The notes beneath the pieces were generated by a model. The model worked only from the letters and a program-made list of their open reading frames with translations. It had not been told where the DNA came from and made no database searches. Source: Bartonella bacilliformis Ver097 (GTDB lineage Bacteria; Pseudomonadota; Alphaproteobacteria; Rhizobiales; Rhizobiaceae). Taken from it: 64,000 bases of DNA. Within the stretch, counting starts at the first letter, position 1. Every line of letters starts with the position of its first letter. The position numbers and the translations under genes were made by a program. Where the stretch lies: assembly GCF_000709795.1 (NCBI RefSeq), contig NZ_KL503804.1, forward strand, positions 159,721-223,720. The letters run 5' to 3'. Shown piece after piece: positions 38,543 through 49,939 of this stretch.

Positions 38543-41086
38543 TTATTCTTCTAGTCTTTCTTTAACTGCTAAAATCAGCTGTTTAATTGAAAATGGTTTA
38601 GATAAGAACCCAAAAATAGCACCTTCTGGAAGACTTTTAGTAAATGCATCTTTTGTATAACCAGAAACAAAAATAAATTTGATATCGGGGTAACTTTTAC
38701 GAACTTCTTTAAGCAAAGTTGGCCCATCCATCCCTGGCATCACAACATCAGAAACAATAATATCAATAACACCTTTATTTTCCTCAAGAACAGCAAGCGC
38801 TTCTACCCCACTCGCAGCTTCTAAGACAGTATACCCCCTCATTTGAAGAGCTCTCACCCCACCCATTCTAACTGCATCTTCATCTTCAACCAATAACACG
38901 GTTGCAGAGCCTGTTAAATCTGTATTGTGTTCCTGTTCTTCTGCTTTTTCAATCTGTTCAATAATCTCATCTCTGGTATTGGAGACATAGCGAGGTAGAA
39001 AGATATGAAATATCGTTCCTTCTCCTTCCTGGCTATTACAGTGAATATAGCCACCTGTCTGTTTGATAATGCCATAAACCATTGATAAACCAAGTCCTGT
39101 ACCTTTTCCAATTTCTTTTGTTGTGAAAAATGGTTCAAACATTTTTTCTTGCACAGCAGCAGATATGCCTGATCCAGTATCTGCAATAGTCAATTGCACA
39201 TACTCGCCAGCTGTAAGACCAACATAATTTAATTCAGCACTTTGTTGCCTTGTAATATTGTTTGTTGCAATTGTTACTATACCTCCATCAGGCATTGCAT
39301 CACGTGCATTGATAACCAAATTCATAACAACACACTGGAAAGATGCTTGATCAACTTTCACACTCCATAAATCTCTTCCATGAATAATTTTTAACTGAAT
39401 ATGATTACCTAAAAGAGGCAAAATGAGATTACGAATGTCCGATAAAAATTCTGTAAAATCAACTTTCTCAGGCCTAAGCGTTTGTTTTCTAGAAAAAGCT
39501 AATAATTGCTGTACAAGTGCAGCCGCACGATTAGCATTATTTTTAATATTAGTAAGATCAGCATGTGCTGGATCAGAAACACGGTGCGTATTTAAAAGCA
39601 GATCACACGACATTAAAATTGCTGTCAAAACATTATTAAAATCATGAGCAATACCACCCGCCAACTGCCCAACAGCTTGCATTTTCTGGCTTTGTACCAT
39701 ATCATCGTTAAGTGTTTTTTGCTTTGTTATTTCCAAAGCAGATATAATTACAAAATTGTGTGATAAATCATCACATTGTATCAAAGGTGTAACATAAAGA
39801 CGTAAACGGCGTTCCTTATTATTTGCTAATACCGTATCTATCGGATCTGGATAATTTTTATATATCGTCACCTGCCGAAATGCGTGCTCTAATTGTGCAT
39901 GATAACTATGAGATATAATGTTATAAAGATTAATATCCTTGTCCGTGCATCCTAGTAATGACAAAAAAGCATAATTTACATGAACCAACTGTCTTTTCTG
40001 ATCCATCACTGCCATTGCAAAAGGACTTGCATCAAAACATTTTATCAATGTACTCGGTAATTTTTCTTCACAATCCCTCTCACTTTCTTGCATTTTCTGT
40101 GGTAGCAGAACAATACGATAGATAGTTTCATCTTCTAAAAAAGAAGAAACATACATAAAACATTTCAGCAGTTTTTTGCTACCATCCTCTAAAGTTAAAG
40201 ACAAAGAAAAAACGTAACTCGTAGCACAATTTGAATTTTGATATTTGTTATTTTGCAAACAAATATCCCTAATATCACTCCACTTACTGTTGTTTCCAGT
40301 ATTATAAAATAATTGATCAAAGCTATATTGACCAACAATAAAATTAGTTAAATCGATCGAAAACCACTTAGCAAAAACTGAATTTAAATAGATAATCACT
40401 CCTTGTGCGTTTACAGATAAAAATCCAACAGGAGTGTGATTTAAGTGATTGGTAGCTTCTTGAAGATTCAAGGAAGAAGATTCATGATGTTCTTGAAAAT
40501 GCGAAATATCAGCAATACGCCACAATAAAAATTTTTGTTTCCGTTTTATAATCGGATGAATAGAAATATTGTACAAAATAGGTTGTTGCTGTGTAGAATG
40601 GATAAAAATTGAGCGATCTATTTTAAAATTTTCTTGAGCTGCAAGATTATTAGACGCTGCCACCTTCAAGCGATACACAAGTGCACTAGCACCTGGAAGA
40701 TCAGCAAGAACAGCATAACAAGAAGTTTTAGGTTTATAAGTAAAAAGCCTTTGATAATTTTGATTAGCATAGTGAATAAAACCTGAAAAATCAGATACTA
40801 TAATTACATCATTCACATCATCAAAAAGACTAAAATCCAAATCTTTACGCAAATAGATAGCATGACATTTTAAAATGCCTGCTCCCATTAGAAAAAACGC
40901 TACAATAGCTACAATGGTTAAAATTAAGAAAGATACCAATGCAACTTTATGGGAATGTGGATAAAAAACACCTAAAAATCCTATAATGACTAAAAAAGTT
41001 ATTATAAAAAAAATCCCCCAAATCATAGCACCCCATTGCATAAAAGAAAGCAATGATTTTGTACTATCATAAGAATTTTTATTCAT
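38543..41086 (-). CDS. cckA: CckA-like hybrid sensor histidine kinase
   Basis: Cell-cycle hybrid kinase that phosphorylates the CtrA pathway via ChpT; 847 aa. Two N-terminal membrane helices (about 17-41 and 47-70), PAS-like regions (about 85-200, 210-330 and 345-460), HisKA with His 481 in GQLAGGIAHDFNNVL, HATPase with NLVINARDAMPDGG and GKGTGLGLSMVYG, and a C-terminal receiver with VLLVEDED and phospho-acceptor Asp 780 (VSDVVMPGMDG). Length and domain order match CckA of Rhizobiales, as does the FliO-like gene next door (divergent). Confidence 0.93.
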   Translation of the reverse strand: MNKNSYDSTKSLLSFMQWGAMIWGIFFIITFLVIIGFLGVFYPHSHKVALVSFLILTIVAIVAFFLMGAGILKCHAIYLRKDLDFSLFDDVNDVIIVSDFSGFIHYANQNYQRLFTYKPKTSCYAVLADLPGASALVYRLKVAASNNLAAQENFKIDRSIFIHSTQQQPILYNISIHPIIKRKQKFLLWRIADISHFQEHHESSSLNLQEATNHLNHTPVGFLSVNAQGVIIYLNSVFAKWFSIDLTNFIVGQYSFDQLFYNTGNNSKWSDIRDICLQNNKYQNSNCATSYVFSLSLTLEDGSKKLLKCFMYVSSFLEDETIYRIVLLPQKMQESERDCEEKLPSTLIKCFDASPFAMAVMDQKRQLVHVNYAFLSLLGCTDKDINLYNIISHSYHAQLEHAFRQVTIYKNYPDPIDTVLANNKERRLRLYVTPLIQCDDLSHNFVIISALEITKQKTLNDDMVQSQKMQAVGQLAGGIAHDFNNVLTAILMSCDLLLNTHRVSDPAHADLTNIKNNANRAAALVQQLLAFSRKQTLRPEKVDFTEFLSDIRNLILPLLGNHIQLKIIHGRDLWSVKVDQASFQCVVMNLVINARDAMPDGGIVTIATNNITRQQSAELNYVGLTAGEYVQLTIADTGSGISAAVQEKMFEPFFTTKEIGKGTGLGLSMVYGIIKQTGGYIHCNSQEGEGTIFHIFLPRYVSNTRDEIIEQIEKAEEQEHNTDLTGSATVLLVEDEDAVRMGGVRALQMRGYTVLEAASGVEALAVLEENKGVIDIIVSDVVMPGMDGPTLLKEVRKSYPDIKFIFVSGYTKDAFTKSLPEGAIFGFLSKPFSIKQLILAVKERLEE

Positions 41087-41297
41087 TTTTATCTGCCTCG
41101 ATTATGGCTGATTTTTATGCCATAGATTGTTTTCACTTATATTGAGTGTGTTTTCTATTACATATAATATATTACGTGCTATATACTTAATCGAAATGGC
41201 TTAAGTAATTAGACAAGTCATATTTATGTTTAGTCCAATCTTGCAAGATGCTTACGGATTTATATAAAATAGCTTCTTGCCAAATAGGGGAAGCCAT

Positions 41298-41810
41298 ATG
41301 AATATCTGGTTATCAAATAAAATAGGGGTACACGCAGCGAATATAATTACGAGTCTTGCATTCTTCATAATGATAATCATAGCAATTACTATTGTTATAG
41401 GGCTTTTAGGCTATTTAAATAAAAACAGAAAAAAGCGTCCACAACGGTTAACTATATGTGATACGGTTGCTGTTGATCGTATGCGCCGTCTTGTTCTGAT
41501 ACGCCGTGACAATGTAGAGCATTTAATTCTTATTGGTGGAACAACAGATATGGTTGTAGAATCTGGCATTATCAATACATTAAACATTGCACATAAAAAT
41601 AACCACAAACTGCGAAAAGATATACTATCAACAATAACAGAAATCGATCAACATCATACCTTTACAGAAAAAACGCCTTTTTCTCTAAAAGAAATGGAAT
41701 CTGTACACAATAATACCTCATTCGATCACAATTTAAATGATTCAGCAATTACTGCTACAATCGAAGGACGACAAGAACCATCCCTATTCATTCCTACTCA
41801 GGAAAAATAA
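41298..41810 (+). CDS. FliO-like membrane protein
   Basis: A 170-residue protein with one N-terminal membrane helix (about 17-40, IITSLAFFIMIIIAITIVIG) and a short FliO-like cytoplasmic domain, RLTICDTVAVDRMRRLVLIR ... EHLILIGGTTDMVVES. The rest is polar and disordered-looking. I chose ATG 41298 because AGGGGAAG lies 5 nt upstream; a TTG at 41277 is in frame but less likely. FliO helps build the flagellar export gate; here no other flagellar gene is nearby, so its role may be different. Divergent from cckA. Confidence 0.78.
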   Translation: MNIWLSNKIGVHAANIITSLAFFIMIIIAITIVIGLLGYLNKNRKKRPQRLTICDTVAVDRMRRLVLIRRDNVEHLILIGGTTDMVVESGIINTLNIAHKNNHKLRKDILSTITEIDQHHTFTEKTPFSLKEMESVHNNTSFDHNLNDSAITATIEGRQEPSLFIPTQEK

Positions 41811-42191
41811 AATTTTTACATCAAAAACGATTTATGTGCATTTTCTAAAAAAACATGAGCAAGTACGTTATTTTTTAGTGTTATTTCCTCTTATTACCTA
41901 GCTTATAAACAACCATCAGAAAAAATTATATTATCTCTGATACTGGCTAAATCAAAATAAAATGTTTTCTAACAGAAACATCAGAGTTCTCGCTTAACTC
42001 GTTTTTAAAATCTATTAAAAAATTATTGGCATTCGTGTATCTAATAATGATGGCTCTCTCTTGGTTATTTTTTCACCTAACAAACAATTATTTCAGTGTG
42101 ATATCTCATATACTAACTTGTCTACAAATTAATTAAACTCAAAACCCAAAAGAGCTAATGATTAGCTTACTAATTTTCTAAGATATAAGGT
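41811..42191. other. Spacer between FliO-like gene and flavin reductase
   Basis: About 380 bp. One short stretch (about 42028-42133, plus strand) reads like protein (GIRVSNNDGSLLVIFSP) and ends at a stop, but an in-frame stop lies just before it and I recognise no family. It may be a gene remnant; otherwise nothing is visible. Confidence 0.4.
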
Positions 42192-42725
42192 TTATAGAAG
42201 TAAATTATGATAGTTGCGATTGAAATACATTAAAGCATCTTTTTCTTTATTGTTGTTTATTGCTACCACTTCACCAATTAAAACATAATGAGTTGCATGT
42301 TCATGCCAACAAATTAAGTTACAATCAAGCGAGGCCAAAGCATCTGATAAACTAGGTGCACCAGTTTTTAAAACATTCCACTGAGCTATGCCAAAGCGTT
42401 CAGTTTGTGTAAAGTCAGAACGTCCAGAAAAAGCATCAGCCAATGTACGATGTTTCCCTGCTAAACTGTTGATACAGAAATTACCATTTTCTATAAATAG
42501 TTTATTTTCAGGATTATGACGCATTAGACACACAAGAAGTGTGGGAGGATTATCTGATAAAGAACAGCAAGCTGAAACTGTTACTCCACGCTTTCCCTTA
42601 ATGCCATTTGTCGTTACAATATGTACAGCTCCTGCAAAATAACTCATAGTATTCCGATATTCTTGCGGAGAAACAGTAGGATTCTGTTGAAATTTAGGCA
42701 TTAAATTTATTGTATGATTTGACAT
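42192..42725 (-). CDS. Flavin reductase-like (FMN-binding split-barrel) protein
   Basis: A 177-residue protein of the flavin reductase family (HpaC/RutF-like), which supplies reduced FMN or FAD to partner monooxygenases. Typical segments: YFAGAVHIVTTNG, GVTVSACCSLSDNPPTLLVC, NFCINSLAG and HYVLIGEVVAI. The N-terminal 20 residues are variable. No obvious monooxygenase partner is adjacent. Divergent from rpe. Confidence 0.88.
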   Translation of the reverse strand: MSNHTINLMPKFQQNPTVSPQEYRNTMSYFAGAVHIVTTNGIKGKRGVTVSACCSLSDNPPTLLVCLMRHNPENKLFIENGNFCINSLAGKHRTLADAFSGRSDFTQTERFGIAQWNVLKTGAPSLSDALASLDCNLICWHEHATHYVLIGEVVAINNNKEKDALMYFNRNYHNLLL

Positions 42726-42872
42726 ATTTTTACTTATACAGTTTTTAAATTCTTAAAGGATATTTCAATTATACATGATTATTTTTTATGTCATACCACA
42801 TATATGAGCAATAAAATGCATATTTTATCATACAATATTACATGCTAAAAAGAGCCAACTAAGGAGATCTTA

Positions 42873-43565
42873 ATGGTTCATTCCCCTCTTATTGCACCTT
42901 CACTCTTATCTGCGGATTTTTCAAAACTTGGTCAAGAAATATCCGATGTTGTTGATTCAGGTGCAGATTGGCTTCATCTTGATATCATGGATGGCCATTT
43001 TGTTCCTAATATCACCTTTGGACCTGATACTATAAAAGCACTACGTCCGTTAAGAAAAGTGGTATTTGATGTTCATCTCATGATTTCGCCTGTTGACCCT
43101 TATCTTGAAGCTTTTGCAAAAGCTGGTGCAGATATTATAACCATTCACGCAGAAGCAGGACCTCATATTCATCGTTCACTGCAAATAATCAAAACAATGG
43201 GGAAAAAAGCAGGGATTGCAGTCAACCCAAGTACTCCAGAGCATGTGCTTGAGTATTTACTTGATCAATTAGATATCATCCTGATTATGACAGTTAATCC
43301 TGGTTTTGGTGGACAAAATTTCATTCCAGAAATGAAAGATAAAATTAAACGTATAAAAAATATGATTGCCAATCGGCCTATTGACCTTGAAGTTGATGGC
43401 GGTATCACAGTGGATACAATCGGAACAGCTGCAAAAGCTGGTGCCAATGTATTTGTGGCAGGATCTGCTATTTATAAAAATGGGAATAAAGATCTTTATA
43501 AAACACGCATTAGTGAATTACGTCAAGCTGCAACCCTCCTCTCTCATAATAAGGAAAAATTATGA
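42873..43565 (+). CDS. rpe: Ribulose-phosphate 3-epimerase
   Basis: Interconverts ribulose-5-P and xylulose-5-P in the pentose phosphate pathway; 230 aa TIM barrel. Motifs: [35 protein letters not shown] (metal His and Asp), [22 protein letters not shown] and [26 protein letters not shown] lies just before the start. It overlaps purB by 4 bp. Confidence 0.97.
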   Translation: MVHSPLIAPSLLSADFSKLGQEISDVVDSGADWLHLDIMDGHFVPNITFGPDTIKALRPLRKVVFDVHLMISPVDPYLEAFAKAGADIITIHAEAGPHIHRSLQIIKTMGKKAGIAVNPSTPEHVLEYLLDQLDIILIMTVNPGFGGQNFIPEMKDKIKRIKNMIANRPIDLEVDGGITVDTIGTAAKAGANVFVAGSAIYKNGNKDLYKTRISELRQAATLLSHNKEKL

Positions 43566-44866
43566 TTACGCGTTATTCTCGCCCCCAAATGGTAGCAATC
43601 TGGTCGCCAAAAACAAAGTATCGTATTTGGTTTGAAATTGAAGCACATGCTTGTGATGCAATGGCTCAACTTGGTGTGATTCCAAAAGAAGCCGCTAAAA
43701 TCATTTGGGAAAAAGGTTCAGCTGCTGAATTTGATGTGAATCGTATTAATGAAATTGAAGCAACAACTAAGCATGATGTTATCGCATTTCTTACCCATTT
43801 AGCTGAATTTATTGGGCCAGAATCACGTTTTATTCATCAAGGTATGACATCATCAGATATTTTAGATACAACATTAAATGTTCAATTAATGCGAGCCAGT
43901 GATATTTTGCTAAAAGATATAGATCAACTTCTTGTAGCACTAAAAAAACGTGCTCTCGAGCATAAAGAAACGATTACTATTGGACGCAGTCACGGCATTC
44001 ATGCAGAGCCTATAACATTTGGAGTCAAATTTGCTCTTGCATATGCTGAATTTTCTCGCTGTCGCCAACGTATGCTTGCAGCACGCGAAGAAATTTCTAC
44101 TTGTGCTATCTCAGGAGCCGTTGGTACTTTTGCTAATATTGATCCACGCGCTGAAGAACATGTAGCAAAGGCTTTGGGCATGCGTGCTGAAGCGGTTTCT
44201 ACTCAAGTTATACCCCGTGATCGCCATGCAATGTTTTTTGCAACACTTGGTGTTATTGCATCATCCATTGAAAGGCTAGCTATAGAAATACGCCATCTGC
44301 AACGAACAGAAGTCCTTGAAGCAGAAGAGTATTTTTCACCTGGACAAAAAGGGTCATCAGCTATGCCTCACAAACGGAATCCGGTTTTAACAGAAAATTT
44401 AACCGGGTTAGTGCGTATGGTACGTGCATTTGTAATGCCTGCTATGGAAAATGTTGCACTTTGGCACGAACGAGATATTTCTCATTCATCTGTTGAGCGT
44501 TATATTGGCCCTGATGCCACCATCACGCTTGATTTTGCTCTTGCTCGACTGACATCCGTGATTGAAAATTTAATTGTCTATCCAGAAAATATGCAAAAAA
44601 ATCTCAACAAATTCAGTGGCCTTATTCATTCACAGCGTGTGCTTTTAGCACTTACACAAGCTGGTATTAGCCGCGAAGATTCCTATCGAATCGTACAACG
44701 AAACGCAATGAAGGTTTGGGAACAAGGGAAAGATTTTTTAGAAGAATTACTAAAAGATAAAGATGTTGCAAAAGCTTTAAGTGAAGAAGAACTTCGCGAA
44801 AAATTTGATTTTGCATACCATACTAAACATATTGATACGATTTTTAAGCGTGTTTTCGGATCATAA
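43562..44866 (+). CDS. purB: Adenylosuccinate lyase
   Basis: Catalyses two fumarate-releasing steps of purine synthesis (SAICAR to AICAR and adenylosuccinate to AMP); 434 aa. Motifs: [30 protein letters not shown], and the fumarase/lyase signature [17 protein letters not shown] with the catalytic Ser. Coupled to rpe by an ATGA overlap. Confidence 0.97.
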   Translation: MITRYSRPQMVAIWSPKTKYRIWFEIEAHACDAMAQLGVIPKEAAKIIWEKGSAAEFDVNRINEIEATTKHDVIAFLTHLAEFIGPESRFIHQGMTSSDILDTTLNVQLMRASDILLKDIDQLLVALKKRALEHKETITIGRSHGIHAEPITFGVKFALAYAEFSRCRQRMLAAREEISTCAISGAVGTFANIDPRAEEHVAKALGMRAEAVSTQVIPRDRHAMFFATLGVIASSIERLAIEIRHLQRTEVLEAEEYFSPGQKGSSAMPHKRNPVLTENLTGLVRMVRAFVMPAMENVALWHERDISHSSVERYIGPDATITLDFALARLTSVIENLIVYPENMQKNLNKFSGLIHSQRVLLALTQAGISREDSYRIVQRNAMKVWEQGKDFLEELLKDKDVAKALSEEELREKFDFAYHTKHIDTIFKRVFGS

Positions 44867-44947
44867 CAAAATTTTATATAAAAAAAAATACACTGCTTTT
44901 CTCTTCTTTTGGCCAAAATTAAAATATACTTCAACTAAAAAAAAATC

Positions 44948-45496
44948 ATGAAAGTAAATCAACTCGATATTCTAATTGTTCCTGGTTATAAAGGATCTTG
45001 TCCTAACCATTGGCAAACGCGCTGGGAACAAAAACTATCTACCGCTCAGCGTATTCAACAAACGGATTGGTCAAAACCTGTATTTGGAGAATGGGTTAAT
45101 AGAGTTGAAACAGCTATCATACAAGCTAATAAACCTGTTGTTATTATTGCACATTCATTAGGAGTTCCAACGGCCATTCATGCAATTGTGCATAATGCGA
45201 AAAAAGTTTGTGGTGCTTTCTTTGTTGCTCCACCAGATGTAGCTAATCAAGAAATACGTTCAAAACATTTAATGACATTTGGCCCATACCCTCAGAAGAA
45301 TCTTCCCTTTCCTTCTGTCGTTATTGCTAGTCAAAATGATAAGTTTTGCCAATTTTCATTAGCACAAAAACTTGCAAATGATTGGGGAGCACTATTTGTT
45401 GATGCTGGACAATCTGGCCATATTAATGCGGAATCCGGACATGGACCTTGGCCTGAAGGACTGATACTTCTTGCTCATTTTCTAGCAAAACTTTGA
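44948..45496 (+). CDS. RBBP9/YdeN-family serine hydrolase
   Basis: A 182-residue small alpha/beta hydrolase of the RBBP9/YdeN family. The N-terminus ILIVPGYKGSCPNHWQTRWE is diagnostic, the nucleophile elbow is IAHSLG (Ser 70), and the Asp and His triad members lie in ASQNDKFC and QSGHINAESGHGPWPEG. Cellular substrate unknown. A hairpin terminator follows at 45509. Confidence 0.88.
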   Translation: MKVNQLDILIVPGYKGSCPNHWQTRWEQKLSTAQRIQQTDWSKPVFGEWVNRVETAIIQANKPVVIIAHSLGVPTAIHAIVHNAKKVCGAFFVAPPDVANQEIRSKHLMTFGPYPQKNLPFPSVVIASQNDKFCQFSLAQKLANDWGALFVDAGQSGHINAESGHGPWPEGLILLAHFLAKL

Positions 45497-45508
45497 TATA
45501 AATATAGA

Positions 45509-45524
45509 TCCTTTTCAAAAAGGA
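45509..45524 (+). terminator. Probable transcription terminator after the RBBP9-like gene
   Basis: TCCTTTT (45509-45515) pairs with AAAAGGA (45518-45524) around a minimal loop, 12 bp after the stop codon and followed by AT-rich sequence with several Ts. It separates this transcript from the pur operon. Confidence 0.5.
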
Positions 45525-45612
45525 ATTATTTATTATATTGTTACATAAATTAGCTTTTTTCTATTCTCTAAATGATAAAAATTGTGTAGGTGTTACAGCA
45601 ATCATTGAGAAT

Positions 45613-45629
45613 TACCCTTAATTAGGGTA
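45613..45629. promoter_or_regulatory. Inverted repeat upstream of purC
   Basis: TACCCT (45613-45618) and AGGGTA (45624-45629) with a 5-nt centre lie 48 bp before the purC start. Its position fits an operator or a leader hairpin for the pur genes. It does not match the E. coli PurR box or a known riboswitch. Confidence 0.35.
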
Positions 45630-45676
45630 TATTTCCTTTATAAATAATACTCAGACCGCTTAACGAATAGATAATT

Positions 45677-46444
45677 ATGATGAATCGTCGTCGCCGCATT
45701 TATGAAGGCAAGGCCAAAATTTTATATGAAGGGCCTGAACCAGGTACCTATATTCAATTTTTTAAAGATGATGCAACTGCGTTTAATGCAAAAAAACATG
45801 AAATCATTGATGGTAAAGGTGTTTTAAATAATCGTATCTCAGAACATATCTTCACCCAACTTGGCCGTTTAAATATTCCAACACATTTTATTAAACGCAT
45901 AAATATGCGTGAACAGCTTATTAAAGCGGTTGAAATTATTCCATTAGAAGTTGTCATTCGTAATGTTGCCGCAGGCTCTCTTTCTAAGCGCTTGGGATTA
46001 GAAGAAGGAACTGTTCTTCCACAATCCATTATTGAGCTTTACTATAAAAATGATTCTCTTGATGATCCAATGGTAACAGAAGAACATATCACTGCTTTTG
46101 GATGGGCTGCTCCGCAAGAAGTAGAAGACATTATGCAGCTTTCGATTCGCATCAATGATTTTCTCTCGGGGCTTTTTGCAGGTGTTAATATTCAATTAAT
46201 TGATTTTAAAATGGAATTTGGTCGTTTATGGGAAAATGAAACAATGCGCATTGTTCTTGCTGATGAGATTTCTCCTGATTCGGCTCGTTTATGGGATATG
46301 CAAACACAAGAAAAAATGGACAAAGACCGTTTTCGTCGTGATATGGGAGGACTCATTAATGCCTATCAAGATGTTGCAAGACGTCTTGGAATCATGAATG
46401 AAAATGATCTTCCACGGCCAAATGGTCCAGTTTTAGTAAAATAA
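45677..46444 (+). CDS. purC: Phosphoribosylaminoimidazole-succinocarboxamide synthase
   Basis: SAICAR synthetase of de novo purine synthesis; 255 aa. Motifs: [40 protein letters not shown] and [10 protein letters not shown], then [14 protein letters not shown]. First gene of purC-purS-purQ-purL. ATG codons at 45677 and 45680 are both possible starts. Confidence 0.97.
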   Translation: MMNRRRRIYEGKAKILYEGPEPGTYIQFFKDDATAFNAKKHEIIDGKGVLNNRISEHIFTQLGRLNIPTHFIKRINMREQLIKAVEIIPLEVVIRNVAAGSLSKRLGLEEGTVLPQSIIELYYKNDSLDDPMVTEEHITAFGWAAPQEVEDIMQLSIRINDFLSGLFAGVNIQLIDFKMEFGRLWENETMRIVLADEISPDSARLWDMQTQEKMDKDRFRRDMGGLINAYQDVARRLGIMNENDLPRPNGPVLVK

Positions 46445-46517
46445 AAACAAAGCAATATTGTTCTGTATTGTTTAATACAAATCCTTAAAAGATGTTCTTT
46501 GATAATGGAAAGTAAAA

Positions 46518-46757
46518 ATGAAAGCACGTATCATCGTTACTTTAAAAAGCAGTGTCCTTGATCCTCAAGGAAAGGCGATTGCTAATGCTTTAAACAGTCT
46601 AAATTTTGCGAGCGTCCAGTCCGTTCGCCAAGGGAAAGTCTTTGATATTATTCTTGATGATATGTCTTCTGAAATAGCAAAGCAACAACTTGAAGAAATG
46701 TGTGAGCAATTACTCACAAATACTGTCGTCGAAAATTATGCTATAGAATTTCTTTAA
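46518..46757 (+). CDS. purS: Phosphoribosylformylglycinamidine synthase subunit PurS
   Basis: A 79-residue small subunit of the three-part FGAM synthase, bridging PurQ and PurL for ammonia transfer. Typical sequence KARIIVTLKSSVLDPQGKAI, then the conserved VRQGKVFDIIL and CEQLLTNTVVENYAIEF ending. 12 bp before purQ. Confidence 0.96.
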   Translation: MKARIIVTLKSSVLDPQGKAIANALNSLNFASVQSVRQGKVFDIILDDMSSEIAKQQLEEMCEQLLTNTVVENYAIEFL

Positions 46758-46769
46758 GCGGATTAATAA

Positions 46770-47438
46770 ATGAAAACTGCTATCATTCAATTACCTGGAT
46801 TAAACCGCGATCGGGATATGATTGCTGCATTATACCACATAACAGGTGTTGAACCCTTGAAAATTTGGCAAACGGAAGCAACAATCCCAGATGTAGATAT
46901 GATTGTTATTCCTGGGGGTTTTTCCTATGGTGACTATTTAAGATGTGGCGCTATTGCTGCACGTGCACCAGTTTTACAAGCTGTTCATGAAAAAGCACAA
47001 AAAGGCGTCACGGTTATAGGAATTTGCAATGGTTTTCAAATTTTACTGGAAGCTAAATTATTACCCGGCACTTTAATGCGCAATACTTCTTTAAAATTTG
47101 TTTGTCGTGAGGTAAAACTCGAAGTAACAAACGCAGATACAAGATTTTCTCGAGGTTATTCTGAAGGAGAAATCATTCGTTGCCCTGTAGCTCATCACGA
47201 TGGAAATTATTTTGCTGATAGTGATACCTTAAAAAAAATGGAAGATAATAAACAAATTGTTTTCCGCTATGCAGAAAATACAAACCCTAACGGCTCAATT
47301 AATAATATTGCTGGTATTGTTAATAAGGCTGGCAATATCCTTGGTATGATGCCTCATCCTGAAAATTTCATTGAACCTGCACATGGTTGTATTGATGGTC
47401 GTTTACTCTTTGAAAGTGCTTTAAAATTAGTAAGCTGA
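46770..47438 (+). CDS. purQ: Phosphoribosylformylglycinamidine synthase subunit PurQ
   Basis: Glutaminase subunit of FGAM synthase; 222 aa. The class I glutamine amidotransferase nucleophile Cys 86 is in VIGICNGFQ, with the His-Glu dyad in GMMPHPENF, and the start motif is [11 protein letters not shown]. Between purS and purL on the same strand. Confidence 0.97.
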   Translation: MKTAIIQLPGLNRDRDMIAALYHITGVEPLKIWQTEATIPDVDMIVIPGGFSYGDYLRCGAIAARAPVLQAVHEKAQKGVTVIGICNGFQILLEAKLLPGTLMRNTSLKFVCREVKLEVTNADTRFSRGYSEGEIIRCPVAHHDGNYFADSDTLKKMEDNKQIVFRYAENTNPNGSINNIAGIVNKAGNILGMMPHPENFIEPAHGCIDGRLLFESALKLVS

Positions 47439-47655
47439 TCATTACAAGAGAAGCTTGGTAGATTTTTTCTATAATAATTTCAACCGTAACAATAAATTCT
47501 AATCCTTGCATCCGATAAGATAACCAACTAAAGTTTTAATTATAGAACGTTAATGGCTTTATCATCTGTTAAATGAAATCTCTGATGATATAAACTGCTA
47601 ATAACAAGAAAAATAAATACTAAAATTTTGATTAATTTGACGGAATAAAATACTC

Positions 47656-49863
47656 ATGAGCATTCGCAATAATAGTGCAATTACACCAGAACTCATTGCA
47701 GATCATGGTATCAAAACCGATGAATATCAGCGCATTTTAGAATTAATCGGCAGAGAACCAACATTTACTGAACTTGGAATTTTTTCTGCAATGTGGAATG
47801 AACATTGTTCCTATAAATCATCTAAAAAATGGCTCAAAACTTTACCAACAAAAGGGAAATGTGTCATTCAAGGTCCTGGTGAAAATGCTGGTGTCGTTGA
47901 CATTGGCAAGGGTCAATGCGTGATTTTTAAAATGGAAAGCCATAATCACCCTTCGTATATTGAGCCTTATCAGGGTGCAGCAACAGGTATTGGTGGCATT
48001 CTACGAGATATTTTTACAATGGGTGCTCGCCCCATTGCGACCATAAATGCATTACGATTTGGATCTCCTGATCATCCTCGAACACGCCATCTTGTTTCGG
48101 GCGTTGTTTCTGGAATCGGTGGTTATAGTAATGCTTTTGGTGTTCCAACTGTTGGAGGAGAAATTAATTTTGACAAACGCTATAATGGCAACATCCTCGT
48201 TAATGCTTTTGCAGCTGGTATTACAACAATAGATTCTATTTTTTACTCAAAAGCACAAGGAGTAGGACTTCCTGTTGTTTATCTTGGAGCTAAAACAGGA
48301 CGTGATGGTGTTGGTGGAGCCACAATGGCTTCTACTGAATTTGATGATGCAATTGATGAAAAGCGCCCTACTGTTCAAGTAGGTGATCCCTTCACTGAAA
48401 AATGTCTTCTTGAAGCGTGTTTAGAATTAATGGCACTAAAAGCTATTATTGCTATTCAAGATATGGGAGCTGCAGGATTAACATCCTCTTCAGTTGAAAT
48501 GGGTGCAAAGGGAAACCTAGGAATAGAGCTTAACCTTGATAAGGTACCTGTTCGTGAAGAAAACATGACAGCTTATGAAATTATGCTTTCTGAAAGTCAA
48601 GAACGAATGCTCATGGTGCTTAAACCAGAGATGGAAAAACAAGCTGCTGCAATTTTTCATAAGTGGGGACTTGATTTTTCTATTATTGGCAAAACAACAG
48701 ATGATTTGCGTTTTCGTGTTTTGCACCGGAGAGAAGAAGTCGTTAACCTGCCAATTAAAGAGCTCGGTGATGAAGCACCAGTTTATGATCGCCCTTGGAT
48801 AGCGCCTTCTCCAAAAACTATTCTTAAAGCGGAAGAAGTCAAAGAAGTTGAAAATTTTGGTGATGCGCTCCTGACATTGCTTAACTCTGCTGATCAAAGC
48901 TCACGGCGATGGGTTTATGAACAATATGATACACTTATCCAAGGAAATAGTCTTGTCCGTCCAGGAGGCGATGCAGGTATCATTCGCGTAGACAATAATG
49001 ATAAACGTGCCCTTGCTTTTTCTTCTGATGTAACACCTCGCTATTGTGAAGCTGATCCTTATGAAGGAGGAAAACAAGCCGTTGCAGAATGCTGGCGTAA
49101 TATTAGCGCCACAGGTGCAACACCATTAGCGGCAACAGATAATCTCAATTTTGGTAATCCTGAAAAACCTGAAATCATGGGACAATTAGTTTTTGCTATT
49201 AAAGGCATAGGAGAAGCGTGTAAAGAACTCGACTTTCCAATTGTTTCAGGAAATGTCTCTCTTTACAATGAGACTAATGGAGAATCAATTCTTCCTACAC
49301 CCACAATAGCTGGTGTTGGCATTATTGATGACTGGTTAAAGGTGGTAACAGTCGGCGGTATGCAAGAGGGGGATACCATTGTTCTAGTTGGCCCTTGCGG
49401 TTCACATTTAGGACAATCAATCTATGCACGTGACATTTTAAATATTGATATGGGTACTCCTCCTCATGTAAATTTACGACTTGAAAAAAAGCATGGCCAA
49501 TTTGTTCGAGATGTGATTAGTCGTGGCTTTATTCATGCTGCTCATGATATTTCTGATGGGGGATTAGCTATTGCTCTTGCAGAAATGGTTATTAAAGCTA
49601 GTAAAGGAATTAGAGTTAAATTAAGCAACATGTCACCGTGTCATGCTGAACTTTTTGGAGAAGATCAAGGACGCTACCTTATGGCTGTTAAACCGAGCGC
49701 ACTTAATAGCCTTAAAGAACTTGCACAAACAAACACGATTTCTTTAACAAAACTTGGCACCGTTGAAGGCGACACACTTGACATAAAAGATACATTATCA
49801 CTTTCAATATATCAACTTACACAAGCTTATGAAAGCTGGTTTCCAAAATTTATGGGAGAATAA
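47656..49863 (+). CDS. purL: Phosphoribosylformylglycinamidine synthase subunit PurL
   Basis: Synthetase subunit of FGAM synthase, small form of 735 aa working with PurS and PurQ. Motifs: [45 protein letters not shown] [14 protein letters not shown], then [15 protein letters not shown] and the C-terminal [16 protein letters not shown]. It lies 217 bp after purQ, so it may have its own promoter. Confidence 0.97.
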   Translation: MSIRNNSAITPELIADHGIKTDEYQRILELIGREPTFTELGIFSAMWNEHCSYKSSKKWLKTLPTKGKCVIQGPGENAGVVDIGKGQCVIFKMESHNHPSYIEPYQGAATGIGGILRDIFTMGARPIATINALRFGSPDHPRTRHLVSGVVSGIGGYSNAFGVPTVGGEINFDKRYNGNILVNAFAAGITTIDSIFYSKAQGVGLPVVYLGAKTGRDGVGGATMASTEFDDAIDEKRPTVQVGDPFTEKCLLEACLELMALKAIIAIQDMGAAGLTSSSVEMGAKGNLGIELNLDKVPVREENMTAYEIMLSESQERMLMVLKPEMEKQAAAIFHKWGLDFSIIGKTTDDLRFRVLHRREEVVNLPIKELGDEAPVYDRPWIAPSPKTILKAEEVKEVENFGDALLTLLNSADQSSRRWVYEQYDTLIQGNSLVRPGGDAGIIRVDNNDKRALAFSSDVTPRYCEADPYEGGKQAVAECWRNISATGATPLAATDNLNFGNPEKPEIMGQLVFAIKGIGEACKELDFPIVSGNVSLYNETNGESILPTPTIAGVGIIDDWLKVVTVGGMQEGDTIVLVGPCGSHLGQSIYARDILNIDMGTPPHVNLRLEKKHGQFVRDVISRGFIHAAHDISDGGLAIALAEMVIKASKGIRVKLSNMSPCHAELFGEDQGRYLMAVKPSALNSLKELAQTNTISLTKLGTVEGDTLDIKDTLSLSIYQLTQAYESWFPKFMGE

Positions 49864-49939
49864 ATAGTACATGATGATTAATTTCCATTTCCTGCATACG
49901 ACTTTTACAAAAATCATAAATAAATAGAGGAAAATAACC

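Noticed and set aside
48517..48897. 126-codon minus-strand frame inside purL
   Set aside because: Antisense to intact purL with no recognisable domain; a shadow caused by codon bias.
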